Shown here: positions 6,873 through 13,928 of the stretch, piece after piece
How positions within the stretch are numbered: position 1 is the stretch's first letter
Layout: the number at the start of each line of letters is the position of its first letter
Origin: Sphingomonadaceae bacterium
GTDB lineage: Bacteria > Pseudomonadota > Alphaproteobacteria > Sphingomonadales > Sphingomonadaceae
Direction of reading: 5' to 3'
DNA length: 13,928 nucleotides
NCBI GenBank assembly: GCA_019454625.1
Contig: JACFNY010000021.1
Coordinates: forward strand, 1 to 13,928
Program-made: the position numbers and the translations under genes
The notes under the pieces: model-generated
Database searches by the model: none
The model's input: the letters and a program-made list of their open reading frames with translations, nothing else
Told to the model about the DNA's origin: nothing

Positions 6873-7295
6873 CTATACCGACTTTTTCGGAACGAAAGGC
6901 GCAGTGATTTCCGCCGTCACCCGCATCGGGCGGCGGCTTTCCCGGTCCAGCAGCGCCCATGTGGTGAGCGCGCGCACGCGCACCTTGCCGTCCGGGCCGG
7001 TCACTTCGACGAAACGGTCGTAGCGCGCGCCCTTGGGCGCGTCGCCGACCCACGTGCGCAAGGTCAGCGTCTCGCCAAGGTGACTGGGCGCGCGGTAGTC
7101 GATCTCGTGGCGGACGACCACCCACACGACGTTCGCGGCGAGATCGGCAGGCGCCACGGCGTACCAATGCGCCACCGCCACGTCCTGAATCCAGCGCACG
7201 TAGACGGCGTTGTTGACATGGCCGAGTTCGTCGATGTCCCCGGGCGCGGGCGTCTTCCGCTGCGTGAAGACGGCGCACTGCGCTTCGCCCGTCAT
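6873..7295 (-). CDS. Hotdog-fold acyl-CoA thioesterase (4-hydroxybenzoyl-CoA thioesterase family)
   Basis: This 140-aa protein is of normal length for single-hotdog thioesterases, which hydrolyse acyl-CoA in the cytosol, usually as tetramers. The signature DELGHVNNAVYVRWIQD spans residues 22-38, with Asp22 as the likely catalytic acid/base and GHVNN starting the central helix. Strands follow at VRHEIDYRAP (61-70), ETLTLRTWVG (75-84) and VRVRALTTWALLD (105-117). It ends with a basic KKSV. The ATG at 7295 overlaps the ptrB TGA as ATGA; there is no separate Shine-Dalgarno sequence, so translation is probably coupled to ptrB. The frame is open further upstream, but that part is the shadow of ptrB. 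Acyl-chain preference cannot be read from the sequence. Confidence 0.9.
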   Translation of the reverse strand: MTGEAQCAVFTQRKTPAPGDIDELGHVNNAVYVRWIQDVAVAHWYAVAPADLAANVVWVVVRHEIDYRAPSHLGETLTLRTWVGDAPKGARYDRFVEVTGPDGKVRVRALTTWALLDRESRRPMRVTAEITAPFVPKKSV

Positions 7296-9346
7296 CGGCC
7301 GATCTGGCTGATCAGGAAGGCATATTCCTCGGCGTCCTCCTCGAGCGAGACATAGCGCCCGGACTTGCCGCCGTGGCCCGCGCCCATGTTGGTCTTGAGC
7401 AGCAGCACGTTGTCGTCGGTCTTGGCGGCGCGCAGCTTCGCCGCCCACTTCGCCGGCTCCCAATAGGTGACGCGCGGGTCGTTGAGCCCGCCGGTGATGA
7501 GCAGCGCCGGATAGGGCTGCGGCTTCACGTTGTCGTAGGGGCTGTAGCTGCGGATCAGCGCGAACGCGGCCTCGTCCGCGATGGGGTTGCCCCATTCCGG
7601 CCATTCGCCGGGCGTGAGCGGCAGCGTGTCGTCGAGCATGGTGTTGAGCACGTCGACGAACGGCACATGTGCGGCGACCGCGCCGTAAAGCTCCGGCGCC
7701 TGATTGACGATGGCGCCCATCAGCTCGCCGCCCGCCGAGCCGCCCGAGGCGGTGACGCGGCCGGGCGACGCGAAGCCCTGCTCGATCAGGAAGCGCGTGA
7801 CGTCGACGAAATCGTTGAACGTGTTGGGGCGCTTTTCCAGCTTGCCGTCGAGATACCATCGGTAGCCGAGATCGTCGCCGCCGCGGATGTGCGCGATGGC
7901 GTAGGCGAAACCGCGGTCGAGCAGCGACAGCCTGTTCGCCGAGAAGCCCGGTGGAAAGGCGAAGCCGTAGGCGCCGTAGGCGTAGATATGGAGCGGGCCG
8001 CGCCCATCCTTCACGAAGTCCTTGCGGTAGACGACGGAGACGGGGACCGGCGTGCCGTCCCGCGCCGGGGCCATCAGCCGCTCGGTCGCGTACTGCGAGG
8101 GGTCGTAGCCGCTCGGAATCTCGCGCACTTTCAGGGTTTCGAGACGGTCGTCGGCGAGGTGGTAGTCGTAGACCGTGTTGGGCGTCACCATCGACTGGTA
8201 GTCGATACGCAGCCGGTCGACGCGGTACTCCGGATTGGTGGAGAGCGTCGCGACGAAGCTCGCTTCGGGGAAGGCGATGTAACGCTCGCCGCCGTCCTCG
8301 TAGCGGCGCAGCCGAATCTGCGACAGGCCGTCCACCCGTTCCTCGATGACGAGAAGGTTCTCGAAGCTGGTGGCGGACTGGACATAGTGCCGGTCGCTGC
8401 CCGCGATCAGCTCGCTCCACCGGTCCGGCGCGGAGACGGGCGCAGTGACGACGCGGAAGTTCGGGTGCGTGTCGTTGACGCGGATGTAGAGCGTGCCCTC
8501 GCGCTCGTCGACATCGTACTGCCGGTCCGCCTTGCGCGGCGAGACGAGCACCGGCGCCGCCGCAAAGTCGTCGGTGGGCAGCAGGCGCACCTCGCTCGTC
8601 GCATGGTCGCCGGTTTGGAGCACGGCATACTTGCGCGACTGCGTGCGGCCGATCTGGACGCCGAACTCCTCGGCTTCCTCGGTGTAGACGGCGCGGTCGG
8701 CGGACTGCGCGTCGCCGAGCCGGTGGTGCCAGACCGTCTTGGAGCGCCAGTTCTCGTCCGCATCCGTATAGAGGAAGCTCTTCGAATCGGCAGCCCAGAC
8801 GAGGCCGTAGCGCCAGTTCTCGATCACGTCGGGCAGGTCGGCGCCGGTTTCGAGGTCGCGCACGCGCAGCACGTAGCGTTCGGAGCCGTTCGTATCGACG
8901 GCGTAGGCGAGCAGGCGTCCGTCCGGGCTGACGGCGAGGCCGCCGAGCCGGAAATACCGGTGCCCCTCCGCGAGGCTAGGTTCGTCGAGGATCACGGCAT
9001 CGTCGCCGCCCGCGGCGGGCCGGCGATACCATGTGCGGTATTCGGCGCCCGCATCGAAGGCGTGCCAGTAGAGGAAATCCCCGTCGCGCTGCGGGACGCT
9101 TGAATCGTCGTCCTTCACGCGGCCCTTCATCTCGCTGAAGATCGTGTCGATCAGGCCCTTCTGCGGGGCCATCACGGCTTCGAAATAGGCGTTCTCGGCA
9201 TTGAGGTAGGCGAGCACCTCCGTGTTCGTCACGTTCGGGTAGCCGGGATCGCGCAGCCACGCATACGGGTCTTCGACCGTGATGCCGTGGCGCGTGAAAC
9301 TGTGCGGCTTGCGGGGGGCGACGGGCGGCTTCGGGATCTCGGTCAT
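7292..9346 (-). CDS. ptrB: Oligopeptidase B-type S9 family serine peptidase
   Basis: This 684-aa cytosolic prolyl-oligopeptidase-family enzyme cleaves short peptides, classically after Arg or Lys for oligopeptidase B. The N-terminal half is a beta-propeller that screens substrate size, opening with HGITVEDPYAWLRDP (20-34). The C-terminal alpha/beta hydrolase has the nucleophile Ser537 in GGSAGGE, Asp623 in GGLNDPRV and His658 in GAGHGG. The motif DDLGYRWYLDGKLEKRPNTF (491-510) and the NRLSLLDRGFAYAIAHIRGG stretch (471-490) are characteristic. Length agrees with the family (about 680-710). The ATG at 9346 has GGAG about 5 bp upstream. The TGA overlaps the thioesterase ATG, forming a two-gene operon. 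No signal peptide is present. Confidence 0.94.
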   Translation of the reverse strand: MTEIPKPPVAPRKPHSFTRHGITVEDPYAWLRDPGYPNVTNTEVLAYLNAENAYFEAVMAPQKGLIDTIFSEMKGRVKDDDSSVPQRDGDFLYWHAFDAGAEYRTWYRRPAAGGDDAVILDEPSLAEGHRYFRLGGLAVSPDGRLLAYAVDTNGSERYVLRVRDLETGADLPDVIENWRYGLVWAADSKSFLYTDADENWRSKTVWHHRLGDAQSADRAVYTEEAEEFGVQIGRTQSRKYAVLQTGDHATSEVRLLPTDDFAAAPVLVSPRKADRQYDVDEREGTLYIRVNDTHPNFRVVTAPVSAPDRWSELIAGSDRHYVQSATSFENLLVIEERVDGLSQIRLRRYEDGGERYIAFPEASFVATLSTNPEYRVDRLRIDYQSMVTPNTVYDYHLADDRLETLKVREIPSGYDPSQYATERLMAPARDGTPVPVSVVYRKDFVKDGRGPLHIYAYGAYGFAFPPGFSANRLSLLDRGFAYAIAHIRGGDDLGYRWYLDGKLEKRPNTFNDFVDVTRFLIEQGFASPGRVTASGGSAGGELMGAIVNQAPELYGAVAAHVPFVDVLNTMLDDTLPLTPGEWPEWGNPIADEAAFALIRSYSPYDNVKPQPYPALLITGGLNDPRVTYWEPAKWAAKLRAAKTDDNVLLLKTNMGAGHGGKSGRYVSLEEDAEEYAFLISQIGR

Positions 9347-9430
9347 GACACTCCGGTCTGGCTGGCCCCCGGGCGGGGCGCAGGGAAGGTCCGGTGTGTT
9401 TGCGCGAGCGGCGCTGCCGCGGTCAACCGT

Positions 9431-11815
9431 TCAGGAGGCCTGCGCGATCTTGTCCTCGCCGCCGTCGCCGCCCGGCACGCCGGGGTTCGACGGCGTCACC
9501 AGCCCGGCGTGCATGTCGATGTGCTCGGGGCGGCCGATCAGGAAGCCCTGCACCTGGTCGCAGCCTTCGCGGCGCAGGAATTCGAGCTGCGTTTCGGTCT
9601 CGACGCCCTCCGCCGTGATCGGCACGCCGAGGCTGTGGCCGAGGCTGACGATGGCGCGGACGATTTTCTCGGCCTGCGGCGAGCGGCTGATCTCGTCGAC
9701 GAAGCTGCGGTCGATCTTGATGCGGTCGAACGGAAAGGCGTTCAGCGTCGAAAGCGACGAATAGCCGGTGCCGAAGTCGTCCATCGCGATGCGGACGCCG
9801 AGCGCCTTCAGGCGGCGCAGGTTCGAAAGCGCGCGCGCCTGATCGAGGAACAGCGCCGATTCGGTGATCTCGATCTCGAGCCGCGCCGGGGAAAGCCCGC
9901 TGTTGACGAGGATCTCGTGCACGCGGCTGACGAGCGAATTGTCCTGCAAATGCAGCGCCGAGAGGTTCACGGCGACGCGGAACGGCCGCTCCCACTTCAC
10001 CGCCTCGAAGCAGGCCTGCTTCAACACCCAGTTGCCGAGCGCGATGATGAGGCCGTTCTCCTCGGCGACGAGGATGAAGTCGTCGGGCTGCAGGAGCCCG
10101 CGCACCGGGTGCTGCCAGCGCACCAGCGCCTCGAAGCCGACGATGCGGCCGTCAGCCATCGCGGCGAGCGGCTGGTAGCTGAGCCGAAGCTCGCCGGCGT
10201 CGATGCCCTTCTTGAGGTCGCGCGCGAGGCGGCGGCGGTCGCGGATCGCCTCGTCCATGTCGCGGCTGAAGAAGCAGGCGGCGTTGCGCCCGCCGCGCTT
10301 CGCCCGGTAGAGCGCCATGTCGGCGAAGGCGACGAGGTCGGAGGCGTTGCCCGCGTCCGCCGGATAGAGGCTGATGCCGACGCTGCCCGAAATCTCGACC
10401 TTGTGCTCCTCGTAGGGCACCGGCTCCAGCAGGCGTTCGAGCAGGCTGTGCGCGCACTGCGCGGCCTCGGTTGGCTGCGTGCCGCCGTAGAGCGCGATGA
10501 CGAACTCGTCGCCGCCGATGCGCCCCAGCAGGCTCGATCCCTTGGCCATGCCGCGCAGGCGATTGGCGACTTCCGCGATCACGAGGTCGCCGGCGCGGTG
10601 GCCGTGGACGTCGTTGATGTGCTTGAAAAGGTCGAGATCGACGAACAGCAGCGCGACCGGCTCGCCCTCCTGCGCGGCGCGCTCCAGCAGCGCGTCGAGG
10701 CGCGTCATGAAGGCGTTGCGGTTGAGGAGGCGCGTCGCGCTGTCGTGCTGCGCGAGGTAGCGGATCTCCTCCTCGGCCTTGCGCTGCGCGCGGAGGTCGC
10801 GGATCGCGTAGACCGCCTCGGCCTTGTCGTCGGAGAGGCTGCGCGAGCGGACCTCCACCGGGATCGCCTCGCCGTGGTCGAAGGGGCTCAGCAGCGCGTC
10901 CTCGTTGCCGGTCTGGCTGTAGCCGCGTTCGAGCAGGTTCTTGTCGACCGGGCGGCCGATGACGTCGTCGTGGTCGGCGCGGACGAGATTGAGGAAGCTG
11001 GTGTTGGCGTCGACGATCTTGCCGTGCGCGGTGATGACGATGCCCTCGAAGGCGCCGTTCGCGAGCCGCCGCAGCCGCTCGACGGCGCGCTCGGCGCCCT
11101 TGGCGTCGACGAGCGCCGCGCCGAGGCCGGTCGCGATGACGATCAGCGTGACGGCGGCGATGGCGCCCGCGATGGCGAACTCCGAGATGACGAGGCCGCC
11201 CTTCCCGCCCGCGCCCGGAACGATGTTGAGCGCCGCCATGGCGATGACGTGGAAAGCGCATACCGCGAGGCCGAGGATGACGCCGCCGGCCGCCTGCCGC
11301 GGCACGGTCCGCGCCGGTCCCGTGGCCGCAAAGCCCGCGCTCGCCATCAGCGCGCAGGCGATGAAGGCCGCCGCCACGAGGTCGCGGTCGACATTGAACA
11401 CGCCGTCGACGCGGAAATCCTTGAGGCTGGAGAAGTGCATCACCGTGACCGCGAAGGTGAAGATGACCCCGCCGAACGCGGGCCGCACCCATCCGTCGAG
11501 GTTGGCGGCGGCGTAGAAGGCGGCGATCGCCATCGGCAGCACGAGGATCAGCGAGGTGAGCAGCCCGACCGGGCCGTGCCCCGTGGACACGCCCGGATGG
11601 TAGGCCAGCATGGCGAGGAAATGCATCGCCCACGCGCCGAACCCGGCCGAAATGCCGGCCAGCAGCAGCCACGTGGGCCGCGCCTCGCCGCGCGCCACGA
11701 AGCCGCGCGAGAAAAGCCGCACTGCGGTCAGCATCGACATCACGCAAATGATGACGGCAAGCGCCGTGAAATTCGGGTCGAACTGGCTTCCCAGCGCCAG
11801 TATGCGGTCCATCAT
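9431..11815 (-). CDS. MHYT-PAS-GGDEF-EAL cyclic-di-GMP diguanylate cyclase/phosphodiesterase
   Basis: This 794-aa inner-membrane protein makes and/or degrades cyclic di-GMP. The N-terminus (about 15-235) has seven hydrophobic segments and three MHYT-like motifs: AMHFLAM (63-69), VMHFSSL (125-131) and a weaker AFHVIAM (187-193). This domain is proposed to sense O2, CO or NO through bound metal. A PAS-like region follows (about 245-345). The GGDEF domain has an intact RIGGDEF (432-438). The expected RxxD inhibitory site upstream reads KGSS, so product inhibition is probably lost. The EAL domain (about 540-770) has EAL at 562-564, N617 in NLSALHL, EITES (649-653), DDFGTGYSS (679-687), KIDRSF (700-705), AEGVE (735-739) and QGFLIG (756-761), so phosphodiesterase residues look complete. 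The start is one of two ATGs, 11815 or 11812; an in-frame GTG at 11854 is less likely. It is divergent from pepP. Confidence 0.93.
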   Translation of the reverse strand: MMDRILALGSQFDPNFTALAVIICVMSMLTAVRLFSRGFVARGEARPTWLLLAGISAGFGAWAMHFLAMLAYHPGVSTGHGPVGLLTSLILVLPMAIAAFYAAANLDGWVRPAFGGVIFTFAVTVMHFSSLKDFRVDGVFNVDRDLVAAAFIACALMASAGFAATGPARTVPRQAAGGVILGLAVCAFHVIAMAALNIVPGAGGKGGLVISEFAIAGAIAAVTLIVIATGLGAALVDAKGAERAVERLRRLANGAFEGIVITAHGKIVDANTSFLNLVRADHDDVIGRPVDKNLLERGYSQTGNEDALLSPFDHGEAIPVEVRSRSLSDDKAEAVYAIRDLRAQRKAEEEIRYLAQHDSATRLLNRNAFMTRLDALLERAAQEGEPVALLFVDLDLFKHINDVHGHRAGDLVIAEVANRLRGMAKGSSLLGRIGGDEFVIALYGGTQPTEAAQCAHSLLERLLEPVPYEEHKVEISGSVGISLYPADAGNASDLVAFADMALYRAKRGGRNAACFFSRDMDEAIRDRRRLARDLKKGIDAGELRLSYQPLAAMADGRIVGFEALVRWQHPVRGLLQPDDFILVAEENGLIIALGNWVLKQACFEAVKWERPFRVAVNLSALHLQDNSLVSRVHEILVNSGLSPARLEIEITESALFLDQARALSNLRRLKALGVRIAMDDFGTGYSSLSTLNAFPFDRIKIDRSFVDEISRSPQAEKIVRAIVSLGHSLGVPITAEGVETETQLEFLRREGCDQVQGFLIGRPEHIDMHAGLVTPSNPGVPGGDGGEDKIAQAS

Positions 11816-11891
11816 TGCGATTGTTCCAATCTCGATCTCACGCCATATTGGCACGCGAAATTTAACAAAGCCTTGGCGCCGGGGCCTTCGG

Positions 11892-11931
11892 ACGCGGGCA
11901 TTTGCCCCGTCTCCCGGCAGCGTTTGAGGAG
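11892..11931 (+). promoter_or_regulatory. pepP leader: small hairpin and strong ribosome-binding site
   Basis: GAGGAG at 11926-11931, 6 bases before the ATG at 11938, is the best Shine-Dalgarno sequence in the window and fixes the pepP start rather than the upstream in-frame start at 11902. A short hairpin precedes it: ACGCGGGC and GCCCCGT with flanks (11892-11910), 8 positions with one C-C mismatch around ATTT. The rest of the 122-bp divergent region (11816-11937) holds the only A+T-richer stretch (about 11845-11875), where both promoters probably lie, but I cannot name clear -35/-10 boxes. Confidence 0.6.
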
Positions 11932-11937
11932 CTTTCG

Positions 11938-13725
11938 ATGTCGACTTACCGTGACCGTCTGGCCGCGCTTCGCCGCACGCTGGCGGAAAACCGCTACGAC
12001 GGTTTCGTCGTGCCGCTCACCGACGAGCACATGAGCGAATATGTCGGCAGCTACGCGCAGCGGCTGGCGTGGCTGACCGGGTTCGAAGGCTCGGCCGGCT
12101 CCGCCGTCGTGCTCGCCGGGGAGGCCGGCATCTTCGTCGACGGGCGCTATACCCTTCAGGTCCGCGATCAGGTGGACGGCACGCTCTACCAGTACCTCGG
12201 CGTGCCGAAGGTTCAGATCGCCGACTGGCTGGAGGAGAAGGTCGGGCCCGGGCAGCGCATCGGCTTCGATCCGTGGCTGCACACGCGCGGCTGGGCGGAG
12301 GCGACGGGCAAACGGCTCGCGGCGAAGGGCGCCGAGCTGGTGCCGGTGACGGACAATCCCGTCGACCGCGTCTGGACCGATCGGCCCGCGCCCTCGGCCG
12401 AGCGCTTCGAGGTGCACGGCGAGGCGCTTGCCGGTCGCAGCTCCGCGGAAAAGCGCGCCGAAATCGCCCGCTGGCTCGGAGAGAAGAAGGTGGACTGCGT
12501 GGTGATCGCCGCGCTCGATTCGATCGCGTGGCTGTTCAACGTGCGCGGCCGCGACGTCTCGCGCACGCCCGTCGCGCTCGCCTTCGCGATCGTTTCGGCG
12601 GACGGCAAGGCGCAGATCTTCACCGCACCCGCCAAGATCACGCCCGAGGTCGCCGCGCATCTGGGGCTGGATGTCAGCGTTCTCCCGCCCGAGGCGTTCG
12701 TGGAGGCGCTTCAGGCGCTCGGCAAGGCGGGCAGGACCGTCGCGGCCGACCCCGCCACGTGCGTCGCAGCGATCTTCCAGGAGCTGGAGGCCGGTGGCGC
12801 ACGCATCGTCGAGGCCCGCGACCCCTGCATCCTCGCCAAGGCGATCAAGAACCCGGTCGAGATCGCGGGCGCGAAGGCCGCGCACGTGCGCGACGGTGCG
12901 GCGCTCTCGCGTTTCCTCTGCTGGTTCGATCGCGAGGCGCCGACGGGCGCGCTCGACGAAATCGCCGCGGCCGCGAAGCTCGAGGACTTCCGCCGCGAAT
13001 CCAACCTGCTGAAGGACCTGTCGTTCGACACGATCTCGGGTGCCGGGCCGAACGGCGCGATCGTCCACTACCGCGTCTCGCCGGAGACCAACCGCAAGGT
13101 GGAGCGGGACAGCATCTTCCTGCTCGATTCGGGCGGGCAGTATCTCGACGGCACCACCGACGTGACGCGCACGATGATCGTCGGCACGCCGACGGCGGAG
13201 ATGAAGGATCGCTTCACGCGCGTCCTCAAGGGCCATATCGCGCTCGCCACGGCCCGCTTCCCGGTGGGCACGCGCGGCGGCCAGCTCGACGTGCTGGCGC
13301 GCCAGTTCCTCTGGCAGGCGGGCCTCGACTACGCGCACGGCACCGGCCACGGCGTCGGCAGCTTCCTCTCGGTGCACGAAGGCCCGCAGCGCATCGCCAC
13401 CTACGGCGGCGGCGACGAGCCGCTCGCCGCGGGCATGATCCTCTCGAACGAGCCCGGCTACTACAAGACCGGCGAATACGGCATCCGCATCGAGAACCTC
13501 GTGTTGGTCGTACCCGTGGAGGTGGACGGTGCCGAGCAGACGGTGCTCGGCTTTGAAACGATCACGCTGGCACCGATCGACCTCCGTCTCGTCGATATGG
13601 CGCTGCTCGGCGATGCGGAGCGGGCATGGCTGAACGCCTACCACGCCCGCGTCCGCGAGGCGCTGACGCCCGTCGTTCCGGAGGATGTGCGCGGCTGGCT
13701 CGCCGAGGCGACACGCGCGCTTTAG
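11938..13725 (+). CDS. pepP: Aminopeptidase P, M24B family (XPNPEP1-like Xaa-Pro aminopeptidase)
   Basis: This 595-aa metalloenzyme releases an N-terminal residue that precedes proline. It is the three-domain long form of about 600 aa seen in human XPNPEP1, not the 440-aa E. coli PepP form. Two creatinase-like N-terminal domains (about 1-130 and 145-300) precede the pita-bread catalytic domain. The five metal ligands have the spacing of the human enzyme: D397 and D408 in LDSGGQYLDGTTDVTRT, H471 in HGTGHGVGSF, E505 in SNEPGYY and E519 in GIRIENL. H467 and H480 (SVHEGP) fit the substrate-handling histidines. A C-terminal extension with WLNAYHARVRE follows. No signal peptide is seen, so it is cytosolic. 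The gene is divergent from the cyclic-di-GMP enzyme and its stop shares TTAG with the stop of the 50-aa gene on the other strand. Confidence 0.95.
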   Translation: MSTYRDRLAALRRTLAENRYDGFVVPLTDEHMSEYVGSYAQRLAWLTGFEGSAGSAVVLAGEAGIFVDGRYTLQVRDQVDGTLYQYLGVPKVQIADWLEEKVGPGQRIGFDPWLHTRGWAEATGKRLAAKGAELVPVTDNPVDRVWTDRPAPSAERFEVHGEALAGRSSAEKRAEIARWLGEKKVDCVVIAALDSIAWLFNVRGRDVSRTPVALAFAIVSADGKAQIFTAPAKITPEVAAHLGLDVSVLPPEAFVEALQALGKAGRTVAADPATCVAAIFQELEAGGARIVEARDPCILAKAIKNPVEIAGAKAAHVRDGAALSRFLCWFDREAPTGALDEIAAAAKLEDFRRESNLLKDLSFDTISGAGPNGAIVHYRVSPETNRKVERDSIFLLDSGGQYLDGTTDVTRTMIVGTPTAEMKDRFTRVLKGHIALATARFPVGTRGGQLDVLARQFLWQAGLDYAHGTGHGVGSFLSVHEGPQRIATYGGGDEPLAAGMILSNEPGYYKTGEYGIRIENLVLVVPVEVDGAEQTVLGFETITLAPIDLRLVDMALLGDAERAWLNAYHARVREALTPVVPEDVRGWLAEATRAL

Positions 13726-13874
13726 GCCGGGTCCTGTTCCTGCGCCCTGCTGGTACCCGCGCCGTCCTGCGCCTGCCCCGCCGCCGCACGGGCCGCAGCC
13801 TTCCGGCGATGCAGATTCTGCCGCAATGCCGCGGCGAGCCGGGCCTTGCGTTCGTCGGCAGAAGGGCTGGTCAT
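13722..13874 (-). CDS. Small basic, alanine/arginine-rich helical protein, unknown function
   Basis: This 50-aa protein is charged and likely helical in its first half (DERKARLAAALRQNLHRRK, residues 7-25). The tail is low-complexity and Ala/Gln/Gly-rich. There is no membrane segment. The pattern resembles short conserved proteins I recall in sphingomonads, often next to housekeeping genes, but no function is known to me. ATG at 13874 is chosen because similarity starts there; a TTG at 13910 in the same frame is possible. No strong Shine-Dalgarno sequence is visible. It converges on pepP with a 4-bp overlap (TTAG read as TAA one way and TAG the other). Being so short, it could still be spurious. 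Confidence 0.58.
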   Translation of the reverse strand: MTSPSADERKARLAAALRQNLHRRKAAARAAAGQAQDGAGTSRAQEQDPA

Positions 13875-13919
13875 GGCCCGGCTGTAGCGGGTTTCCCTTC
13901 CATCCGCCAAGCACCTTGC

Positions 13920-13925
13920 TTGACA
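13920..13925 (+). promoter_or_regulatory. Candidate -35 box for a gene beyond the right edge
   Basis: TTGACA, a perfect sigma-70-type -35 hexamer, is preceded by C to give the CTTGACA form common in alphaproteobacterial promoters. It sits in the short gap upstream of the divergent 50-aa gene, where a promoter is expected. The matching -10 box would lie at about 13942-13949, outside the window. The box is also part of the small inverted repeat CCTTG-CTTGA-CAAGG (13914-13928). Confidence 0.4.
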
Positions 13926-13928
13926 AGG

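Noticed and set aside
6873..8420. 515-residue frame joining the thioesterase to an upstream extension
   Set aside because: The upstream part is the out-of-frame shadow of ptrB; the 4-bp ATGA overlap marks the real thioesterase start.
9347..9430. Short GC hairpins (for example GCGGC-GCT-GCCGC at 9408-9420) between the cyclic-di-GMP gene and ptrB
   Set aside because: No T-run follows and such short GC stems are common by chance here; whether ptrB has its own promoter cannot be told.
11816..11854. GTG start adding 13 residues to the cyclic-di-GMP enzyme
   Set aside because: The added residues are not membrane-like and no ribosome-binding site precedes the GTG; the ATG pair at 11812-11815 fits the MHYT domain start better.
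9287..12034. 915-residue frame antisense to the cyclic-di-GMP gene and the start of ptrB
   Set aside because: Low-complexity Arg/Ala/Asp composition and no motifs; the opposite strand carries intact GGDEF and EAL domains.
11812..13926. 704-residue frame antisense to pepP
   Set aside because: It mirrors pepP codons, shows no domain, and has no start signals.

Overview
The window is gene-dense, roughly two-thirds G+C chromosomal DNA from an alphaproteobacterium, most likely a sphingomonad (order Sphingomonadales). The assignment rests on base composition, on the style of the CpaF N-terminus and of the small hypothetical proteins, on GANTC sites in one intergenic element and on a CTTGACA -35-like box. 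It comes from recall and reading, not from a database search. I see no tRNA, rRNA, CRISPR array, integrase, transposase or phage gene.

Layout, left to right. (1) 1-1167, minus strand: an atypical SDR gene overlaps by 4 bp the start of a xanthine/CO-dehydrogenase-family molybdopterin subunit that runs off the left edge. (2) 1221-3827, plus strand: pepN, an M1 alanyl aminopeptidase, divergent from the SDR. (3) 3825-3950: a 126-bp palindromic intergenic element whose imperfect inverted ends supply the TAG stop codons of both convergent flanking genes. (4) 3948-4778, minus: an exported methyltransferase-fold protein, divergent from a 62-aa two-helix membrane protein (4845-5033, plus). (5) 5041-9346, minus: ptrB and a hotdog thioesterase (4-bp overlap), then cpaF and an 84-aa gene (4-bp overlap). 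A hairpin precedes cpaF and pairs with its Shine-Dalgarno sequence. (6) 9431-11815, minus: an MHYT-PAS-GGDEF-EAL cyclic-di-GMP enzyme. (7) 11938-13725, plus: an XPNPEP1-type aminopeptidase P, convergent with and sharing its TTAG stop bases with a 50-aa basic protein gene (13722-13874, minus). A perfect TTGACA box near the right edge points out of the window.

Three peptidases of unrelated clans (M1, S9A, M24B) lie within 13 kb and could together finish peptide breakdown, though they are not one operon. The cyclic-di-GMP enzyme and the CpaF ATPase both suit a surface or motility lifestyle, but no other tad/cpa pilus gene is present. No gene stretch looks horizontally acquired. The least ordinary items are the stop-codon-donating repeat with its GANTC cluster, the hairpin at the cpaF ribosome-binding site, and the exported methyltransferase fold. 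I found no convincing new multi-gene system.
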